Source of the DNA: JADCCX01 sp031372765
Lineage (GTDB): Bacteria; Pseudomonadota; Alphaproteobacteria; Rhizobiales; Beijerinckiaceae
Direction of reading: 5' to 3'
NCBI GenBank assembly: GCA_031372765.1
Contig: JANMLW010000094.1
Span: 1-26,112 of the forward strand
DNA: 26,112 bases
Of the stretch, positions 21,624 to 26,112 are shown in pieces. A program made the translations under genes and the position numbers. Numbering within the stretch: position 1 is the first letter of the stretch; each line of letters opens with the position of its first letter. Below the pieces are notes generated by a model. That model saw nothing but the letters and a program-made list of their open reading frames with translations. It was not told where the DNA came from and searched no databases.

Positions 21624-22394
21624 TCAGAATGCGAATTCGTGGTGCCGGGCGAGAAACGCCTGCGTCAGCGGCTTTTGCGGTGCCTTCAGCACGGCATCAG
21701 GCGAGCCTTGTTCATAAATGCCGCCTTCGGCCAGGAACAACACGCGCGACGCGGTATGGTAGGCAAAACCGATCTCGTGGGTGACGATCAGCATGGTGCG
21801 ACCTTCCTCGGCGAGGGCCTTGATCACGGCCAGCACTTCACCGACAAGTGCCGGATCAAGCGCCGAGGTGGGTTCGTCGAACAGCAGGATGTCCGGGTCC
21901 ATGGCGAGCGCGCGCGCAATGGCGACCCGCTGCTTCTGGCCACCGGACAATCTTGCAGGATAGGCATTCGCCTTGTCCGAAAGACCTACACGTGCGAGTT
22001 CGATCATCGCACGCTGCCGTGCCTCGCGGGCTGCCAGACGCTTGACGGTCAAAAGCCCTTCCATGACGTTGCCGATGACGGTCATGTGCGGGAAGAGGTT
22101 GAACTGCTGGAACACCATGCCGACCCGCTGGCGTAGCCGGTTGAGTTCGCTGTCGCGATAGACCATGCCACCAGCACTGGTTCCACCAACGGCTTTGCCG
22201 TCGAAGACAACGCGTCCCGCATCAGGCCGTTCCAGAAAATTGATGCAGCGCAGCAGGGTGCTCTTGCCGGAGCCCGATGCACCCAGGATGGCGATACGGT
22301 CTCCGCGCGCGACCTGAAGATCGACGCCTGAGAAAACCTCGGTTTGGCCAAACCGCTTGCCCAGTGACTCAAGTGCAAGAACCGGGACACTCAT
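21624..22394 (-). CDS. Polar amino-acid ABC transporter ATP-binding protein (GlnQ/HisP-like)
   Basis: A 256-residue ATPase with Walker A GASGSGKST (38-46), the amino-acid-importer-specific MVFQQFNLFPHMTVIGNV (93-110), signature LSGGQKQRVAIARAL (149-163), Walker B ILLFDEPTSALDP (169-181) and H-loop VTHEIGFA. CINFLERPDAG after Walker A is also typical of this subfamily. It energises the two adjacent permeases for uptake of an amino acid or amino-acid derivative. A small variable insert (VGGTSAGGMVYRDSEL, about 69-84) precedes the Q-loop, as in histidine/opine-type relatives. The start overlaps the upstream permease stop by four bases (22391-22394), and 12 bp separate it from the aminotransferase gene. 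Confidence 0.95.
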   Translation of the reverse strand: MSVPVLALESLGKRFGQTEVFSGVDLQVARGDRIAILGASGSGKSTLLRCINFLERPDAGRVVFDGKAVGGTSAGGMVYRDSELNRLRQRVGMVFQQFNLFPHMTVIGNVMEGLLTVKRLAAREARQRAMIELARVGLSDKANAYPARLSGGQKQRVAIARALAMDPDILLFDEPTSALDPALVGEVLAVIKALAEEGRTMLIVTHEIGFAYHTASRVLFLAEGGIYEQGSPDAVLKAPQKPLTQAFLARHHEFAF

Positions 22395-23065
22395 GGCATG
22401 TCACTCCGCGCCAGCCGTCGCTCAAGCGCATAGGTGCCCAGAACGAGCGGGTAGAGAAATGCAAAGAAGATCACCGCAATGACGAGATAGGTCTCCAGCG
22501 GATTGAAGTTCAGCGAGGCGATGAGCTTGCCCTGATGAATCATCTCGGCATAAGCCACGACGGAGGCGAGCGTGGTCATCTTGAAGATCTCGATGCCGCG
22601 ATTGGTCAGTGCGGGCAGAATGCGACGGAACGCCTGCGGCAGGATGATGCGCCGGAGGCCCTGAGCCAAGCTCATGCCAAGCGCGCGGGCGGCCTCCCAT
22701 TGAGCCGGTTCGATGGACTGAATACCCGCACGGTAGATCTCGGCGGAATACGCAGCCGAGTTGAGCGAGATGCCCAGAACGGCTGCCGAGAACGGCGAGA
22801 TGCTGACCGGCAGCAGGATCGGCAGGGCGAAATAGAACCACAGGATCTGCACCAGCACTGGCGTGTTGCGGAAGAATTCGATAAAGCCTACAGCGATCCA
22901 GCGCACGCCTGCGTTCCGCGATCTTCGCAGCAACGCCACCACCAGCCCGGCGCCGAGCCCAAGCACCGCGCAGACGGCAAAGAGCTGCACCGTCGCCAGA
23001 AAGCCGTTCGCGAGCGCCTGCCAGTTGTCGAACACCGATGTAAAATCCCAGCGATACCCCGTCAT
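22391..23065 (-). CDS. Polar amino-acid ABC transporter permease (HisM/GlnP-like), second subunit
   Basis: A 224-residue inner-membrane permease. Membrane segments include GFLATVQLFAVCAVLGLGAG, LVQILWFYFALPILLPV and a C-terminal LVIAVIFFAFLYPLVLGTYA. The family-defining GFIEFFRNTPVLVQILWFYF and SAAYSAEIYRAGIQSI stretches are present. The EAA loop is QWEAARALGMSLAQGLRRII followed by LPQAFRRILPA. It overlaps the preceding permease gene by four bases (23062-23065) and the ATPase by four. It probably forms a heterodimer with that permease; substrate specificity cannot be read from it. Confidence 0.94.
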   Translation of the reverse strand: MTGYRWDFTSVFDNWQALANGFLATVQLFAVCAVLGLGAGLVVALLRRSRNAGVRWIAVGFIEFFRNTPVLVQILWFYFALPILLPVSISPFSAAVLGISLNSAAYSAEIYRAGIQSIEPAQWEAARALGMSLAQGLRRIILPQAFRRILPALTNRGIEIFKMTTLASVVAYAEMIHQGKLIASLNFNPLETYLVIAVIFFAFLYPLVLGTYALERRLARSDMP

Positions 23066-23742
23066 GACCGCACCGCCATGTCACCACTCAGAGCTAACCG
23101 GCGCTCCACACGGCTCGCCATCAGGCTCAGCAGCGATATCACTGCAAAATACATCAGCGCCGCCGCCGTCAGCACTTCAAGCGGGCGAAATGTCTTCTGC
23201 GCCAGTTCGTTGGCCTGATAGAGCAGGTCTGCGTAGGAGATGGTGGCAACCAGCGTCGTGGTTTTCATCAGTTCGATCGAGCGTTCCATGAGGGCCGGGA
23301 ACATGCGCTTGACAGCCTGCGGCAGGATGATGCGCCAGAAGCATTGGGCCGAAGTCATGCCGATGGCGCGGCCTGCCTCACGCTGACCCTGTTCGATTGA
23401 CACGATACCTGCCCGGAATATCTCCGCGAAGAAAGCCCCCGACTGGATGCAGAACGTCAGCAGCGCCGCCAGAAACGGCGTCATCTCCACATTGAGGATG
23501 ATCGGCAATCCGAAATAGAACCAGAACAACTGCACCAGCGGCGGCGTCGTGCGGAATACCTCGATGATGATACCGGCAGGGACGCTCAGGACTGCGCGTC
23601 CCGTGAGACGCGCAGCCGCCAGAGCCAGACCCACAGGCAAACCACAGGCAAGTGCTGCCGCCGTCAGCGTCAGCGTATTGCCGAGGCCCGCCAGCAGCAT
23701 ACCGATGTTGTCAAGCACCGGGCTGAAGTTCCAGCTGTACAT
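23062..23742 (-). CDS. Polar amino-acid ABC transporter permease (HisQ/GlnP-like), first subunit
   Basis: A 226-residue permease of the same family as its neighbour. It has an N-terminal periplasmic segment (MYSWNFSPVLDN), helices at LAGLGNTLTLTAAALACGLP, LVQLFWFYFGLPIILNV and LTAAALMYFAVISLLSLMAS, the conserved IIIEVFRTTPPLVQLFWFYF and SGAFFAEIFRAGIVSI blocks, and the EAA loop QREAGRAIGMTSAQCFWRII with LPQAVKRMFPA. It begins 22 bp after the binding-protein gene and overlaps the second permease by four bases. A five-base-pair stem (23755-23769) spans the upstream stop codon. Confidence 0.94.
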   Translation of the reverse strand: MYSWNFSPVLDNIGMLLAGLGNTLTLTAAALACGLPVGLALAAARLTGRAVLSVPAGIIIEVFRTTPPLVQLFWFYFGLPIILNVEMTPFLAALLTFCIQSGAFFAEIFRAGIVSIEQGQREAGRAIGMTSAQCFWRIILPQAVKRMFPALMERSIELMKTTTLVATISYADLLYQANELAQKTFRPLEVLTAAALMYFAVISLLSLMASRVERRLALSGDMAVRS

Positions 23743-23764
23743 CGTGCCGGTCCTGCTGAGCGCG

Positions 23765-24613
23765 TCAGCCCAGCATTTCCCTGATGATCGGAGGCGCAGC
23801 CTTGGGGTCCAGCCCGAAGTCTTTCAGGAACTCCTCGTACCAGCCCTGAATGCGGCGGGACGCGTAATGCCCGGCGATCTCCTTGTCGACCCATTCAACA
23901 AAGGCCGTGTCACCTTTGCGTACCGCTGCGCTCGACGGGACCGCTGTCACCGGTGTGGGCACGATGATCTTGCCGCGACCGAGGCGCTGGCGTGCAGCGA
24001 TCAGCGGCGGGTGGAAAAGGCACACGGCGTCGACGCGCCCGGCCTGAAAAGCAGCGATGGCCTCAGTGTTGCCGGGAAAGCGCTGGATTGCGGCGAGACT
24101 GACATTGTCGGTGAGGAACTTGTCCATGCTTGTCGCCTGCGGCACAGCAATGCGAACCTCCGCCTTGTTGAGGTCGCTCCAGGCTTGCACCTGCAGATCA
24201 TCTTTCGCCAGAACCGCAAGCGAATAGAACAGCAGCGGTGACTTGGGGAAATCGACTGCGGCTGCCCGCTCCGGCGTGGCATCAAGCACGAACATGATAT
24301 CAATCTTGTCGGCCTGCAAGGCGGCTATCGCCGTACCCCAGGTTACCTCGACTGGCTCGAACCTGACGCCAAGCGCTGCCGCCATTGCCTTGCCGATGGA
24401 AACGCCCACTCCAGTGGACCATTCCCCCGTGCGTGGATCCTTCGAATACCAGGGCGGCGCCTGCGTCACGCCAACCCTCAGCGAACCGCGCTTCCTTGAT
24501 TCCTCGAGCGTGCCACCAGCTTGCGCACTTGCGCCGGAGCCCGTCAGCATCGCAAGGCCAGAACCTGCAGCCAGGAAGTGAAAATTGCGTCTGTCGATGT
24601 TCACGATTGCCAT
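23765..24613 (-). CDS. Amino-acid ABC transporter substrate-binding protein (Tat signal)
   Basis: A 282-residue family 3 extracellular receptor. ATG 24613 is preferred to the longer frame (24691), because the protein then starts MAIVNIDRRNFHFLAAG, a twin-arginine signal (DRRNFHFLA) with a hydrophobic core and a probable GASA cleavage site; AAGGCG precedes it by four bases. The mature part shows GSLRVGVTQAPPWYSKDP, TGVGVSIGKAMAAALGVRFEPVEV (the usual GFDVDLAKAIA region), ALQADKIDIMFVLDATPERA and a C-terminal GHYASRRIQGWYEEFLKDFGL. First gene of an operon with two permeases, an ATPase, a class IV aminotransferase-like gene and a GntR gene. The ligand is probably an amino acid or derivative; the exact one is unknown. 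Confidence 0.93.
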   Translation of the reverse strand: MAIVNIDRRNFHFLAAGSGLAMLTGSGASAQAGGTLEESRKRGSLRVGVTQAPPWYSKDPRTGEWSTGVGVSIGKAMAAALGVRFEPVEVTWGTAIAALQADKIDIMFVLDATPERAAAVDFPKSPLLFYSLAVLAKDDLQVQAWSDLNKAEVRIAVPQATSMDKFLTDNVSLAAIQRFPGNTEAIAAFQAGRVDAVCLFHPPLIAARQRLGRGKIIVPTPVTAVPSSAAVRKGDTAFVEWVDKEIAGHYASRRIQGWYEEFLKDFGLDPKAAPPIIREMLG

Positions 24614-24701
24614 CCTCCGCCTTGTTCGCCCTGCGACATTTATCGCCTGCACCGAGCAATCCAGAACCCGTCGACCAAAAGCCCGTTTCACGCAGTCACT
24701 G

Positions 24702-24734
24702 ATACTTGACTACAGATAGTTGATTGTCAACAAT
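24702..24734 (-). promoter_or_regulatory. Promoter and overlapping palindromic operator of the amino-acid importer operon
   Basis: On the minus strand a perfect -35 TTGACA (24730-24725) is followed after 17 bases by AAGTAT (24707-24702) as a poor -10. The -35 is embedded in the inverted repeat ATTGT-CA-ACAAT (24723-24734), which fits the GT-N-AC type of half-sites bound by GntR/FCD dimers. It lies about 90-120 bp upstream of the binding-protein ATG. Binding there would block RNA polymerase. Confidence 0.5.
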
Positions 24735-24797
24735 ATGAAAACGGCACGAATGTCGAGGCGTCATGAATGCATCTGGATGGTTTTGTCAGGGCCGTGA

Positions 24798-24831
24798 CAC
24801 CTGCCTCGGGCACCTGCCTCGTTCAGAGGCA
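24798..24831. repeat. 11-bp direct repeat and small hairpin after the GntR gene
   Basis: CACCTGCCTCG occurs at 24798-24808 and again at 24811-24821 (13-bp period). The second copy overlaps a six-base-pair stem TGCCTC (24815-24820) / GAGGCA (24826-24831) with a five-base loop. It lies just downstream of the GntR stop on the minus strand. No T run follows, so termination is doubtful. Confidence 0.45.
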
Positions 24832-24842
24832 TTGATACCTCT

Positions 24843-25550
24843 TCAAGCGACGATTGCGTGTCGCACGCGGTCCAGTGTGTGATCGAGGTGCAGGCCCAGG
24901 ATGTGAACCAGCCGTTCCACATCGCGTGTTATGATTGCGGCATTCATTTCTTCATGCTCTGCAACCGCTCCTGCCCAACGACCCGGTTCCTCATTGCCGA
25001 TGAAGCGGATGCGTTTGATGCGGGACTGAAGCTGCTCATGGGTCTGGGCCAGCACAGCATTGCCCGATGCTAGCGCAATGCCCGAATGTATTTGCTGGTT
25101 GAGTTTGAAATAGGCGAGGCGGTCCCCTTTCCGGTAAAGCTGCATCATCTTTTCATGCGTTGCCTGCAATGCGGCAATCTCGGCATCGGATGCACGCAAG
25201 CAAAGCAGTCGTGCAGCTGTTTGTTCAAGGGCCTTGAGGACTTCCAGAATGTTGAAAATGGCCTTTTCATCAAACCGGCGGACAACAGCGCCTTTGGCCG
25301 TGATGATCTCGACCAGTCCTTCGCTGACCAGACTCTTGATCGCTTCCCTCAAAGGTGTTCGCGATACACCAAGCAGGGCACCAACTTGCCCTTCATTGAT
25401 CCGCGAGCCCGGCGTCAGCTTGCCCTCGATGATCATGTCACGCACACGGGTGAGCACTTCATCGTGCAGGGAAACCCGCGCGATCGGCACGACAACGCCC
25501 AGCGAATTGTCCAGCGTAGCGGGAGCATCCGCAGGCTTTTTTTGGATCAT
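24843..25550 (-). CDS. GntR-family transcriptional regulator, FCD type
   Basis: A 235-residue regulator. ATG 25550 (MIQKKPADAP) is chosen over the longer frame to 25631, because GGGAGG lies nine bases upstream and the longer form would run back into the TRAP gene. The winged helix spans about 25-88 (LTPGSRINEGQVGALLGVSR, TPLREAIKSLVSEGLVEII, and AKGAVVRRF as the wing), followed by a helical FCD domain with HEKMMQLY, FKLNQQIHSGIALASGN and a final HLDHTLDRVRHA holding likely metal-site histidines. It lies 41 bp downstream of the TRAP gene and upstream of the amino-acid importer promoter, in the same orientation, so either could be its target. Confidence 0.92.
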   Translation of the reverse strand: MIQKKPADAPATLDNSLGVVVPIARVSLHDEVLTRVRDMIIEGKLTPGSRINEGQVGALLGVSRTPLREAIKSLVSEGLVEIITAKGAVVRRFDEKAIFNILEVLKALEQTAARLLCLRASDAEIAALQATHEKMMQLYRKGDRLAYFKLNQQIHSGIALASGNAVLAQTHEQLQSRIKRIRFIGNEEPGRWAGAVAEHEEMNAAIITRDVERLVHILGLHLDHTLDRVRHAIVA

Positions 25551-25586
25551 GCTGACAAGCCTCCCCTTTATGCTGATTCCCGCACC

Positions 25587-25596
25587 GGTGATCACC
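25587..25596. promoter_or_regulatory. Perfect 10-bp palindrome at the TRAP stop codon
   Basis: GGTGATCACC reads the same on both strands and covers the dctM-like stop codon, about 40 bp upstream of the GntR start. GT and AC half-sites around a central GATC resemble FadR-type operators, so an autoregulatory site is possible. A chance occurrence within coding sequence is also possible. Confidence 0.25.
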
Positions 25597-26112
25597 CGAA
25601 CACCAGCCGCGGTATGAAAGTCGTGATCCACGGCACATAGGTGATCAAAAGCAGCGTGGCCAGCAGTGGCACGTAAAACGGCAGCATTTCCTTGAGGACA
25701 TCCTTCATCTTTACCCCAGCGATATCCGAAACCAGATAGAGCGCCAGGCCCATCGGTGGCGTCAGCAGTCCGATCATCAGATTGAATATCACCACCATGC
25801 CCAGATGGACCGGATCGACACCCGCCATCACGAGCGGTTTGGCCAGGATCGGAGCAATTACCAGGATAGCCGTGGTGGAATCCAGAAACATCCCGACCAC
25901 GATCAGCAGGATGTTGACAAGCATCAGCAGCACGTAAGGGTTTTTCGAGATCGACAGCATCCAGTCAGTCAGGATCTGTGGTACCTGCTCAACCGAGAGA
26001 ATCCAGCCGAACAGCGCGGCCACCGCCACAATCAGCAGAATGGCCGATGAAGCTCGGATCGTTTCCATGGAAGCGGAGTAAAGTCCCGCCCACGTCAGAT
26101 CCCGGTAGAAAA
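25592..26112 (-). CDS. TRAP transporter large permease (DctM-like), C-terminal part
   Basis: The frame is open from the right edge of the window and ends at TGA 25594-25592, giving about 173 C-terminal residues. Hydrophobic segments ASSAILLIVAVAALFGWIL, PYVLLMLVNILLIVVGMFLD, LGMVVIFNLMIGLLTPPMGL and VPLLATLLLITYVPWIT, with the family motifs GMFLDSTTAILVIAPI and LTPPMGLALY, identify a DctM-type subunit. These proteins form the membrane channel of tripartite ATP-independent periplasmic transporters, which take up carboxylates, sugar acids or related anions. The small DctQ subunit and DctP receptor are not visible and presumably lie upstream, to the right. The GntR regulator follows 41 bp later. 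Confidence 0.94.
   Translation of the reverse strand, partial: FYRDLTWAGLYSASMETIRASSAILLIVAVAALFGWILSVEQVPQILTDWMLSISKNPYVLLMLVNILLIVVGMFLDSTTAILVIAPILAKPLVMAGVDPVHLGMVVIFNLMIGLLTPPMGLALYLVSDIAGVKMKDVLKEMLPFYVPLLATLLLITYVPWITTFIPRLVFG

Noticed and set aside
21024..22136. 370-codon + strand open frame opposite the aminotransferase and ATPase genes
   Set aside because: Both minus-strand genes are recognisable families; the + strand translation has no domain and crosses two genes.
22277..23218. 313-codon + strand open frame opposite the amino-acid permeases
   Set aside because: Very charged, no domain; it results from the base composition of hydrophobic permease genes read in reverse.
1..26112. 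CRISPR arrays, tRNA/rRNA genes, prophage or complete IS elements
   Set aside because: No regularly spaced repeats, no tRNA-like cloverleaf, and no transposase or integrase coding sequence was recognised anywhere in the window.

Overview
This 26.1-kb window looks like part of an alphaproteobacterial replicon, most likely Hyphomicrobiales (Brucella/Ochrobactrum- or Phyllobacterium-like). The clues are base composition in the high 50s % GC (by eye), the single-operon layout phnCDE1E2-GHIJKL-hexapeptide transferase-phnMN-DUF1045, and the density of ABC importers. The assignment is an inference from style and gene content; no database was searched.

Layout. (1) Bases 1-1293, + strand: the 3' end of a dipeptide/oligopeptide ABC importer operon (a DppF-like fragment and a complete DppD-like ATPase). 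(2) Bases 1652-12977, - strand: a complete C-P lyase operon of 14 genes. phnC-phnD-phnE1-phnE2 (phosphonate uptake) come first, then phnG-H-I-J-K-L, a hexapeptide acyltransferase, phnM, phnN and a DUF1045 2H-phosphoesterase. The last ten genes run with no intergenic gap. A convincing Pho box lies 43 bp upstream of phnC, a second Pho-box-like repeat lies just before phnG, and a 13-bp hairpin follows phnD. No phnF, phnO or phnP of the E. coli type is seen. (3) Bases 13216-18388, - strand: an Ugp/MalK-type ABC importer (ATPase, two permeases, Tat-type binding protein) ending in a cytosolic calcineurin-like phosphoesterase, an arrangement that mimics E. coli ugpBAECQ with a different hydrolase family. 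(4) Bases 18644-19822: a gene graveyard with the 3' half of a D-threonine aldolase/DSD1-like gene, a short opposite-strand piece of a TctC/Bug binding protein and a frameshifted, multi-stop glutathione S-transferase gene. (5) Bases 20008-24613, - strand: a polar amino-acid ABC importer (binding protein, two permeases, ATPase), a divergent class IV aminotransferase without the expected lysine, and an FCD-type GntR regulator. (6) Bases 24843-25550: another FCD GntR regulator. (7) Bases 25592-26112: the C-terminal part of a DctM-type TRAP transporter subunit.

How the parts work together. Regions 2 and 3 read as a phosphorus-scavenging island. One system imports phosphonates through PhnCDE and cleaves them to PRPP via ribosyl intermediates; the other probably imports a glycerophosphodiester or related organophosphate and hydrolyses it in the cytosol. 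The phn operon carries a clear PhoB-type site; the ugp-like operon has only a weaker, ambiguous one. The most interesting biological suggestion is that the DUF1045 2H-phosphoesterase, overlapping phnN, supplies the cyclic-phosphate-opening step done by PhnP in E. coli. Regions 5-7 form a separate amino-acid/carboxylate uptake block under GntR control.
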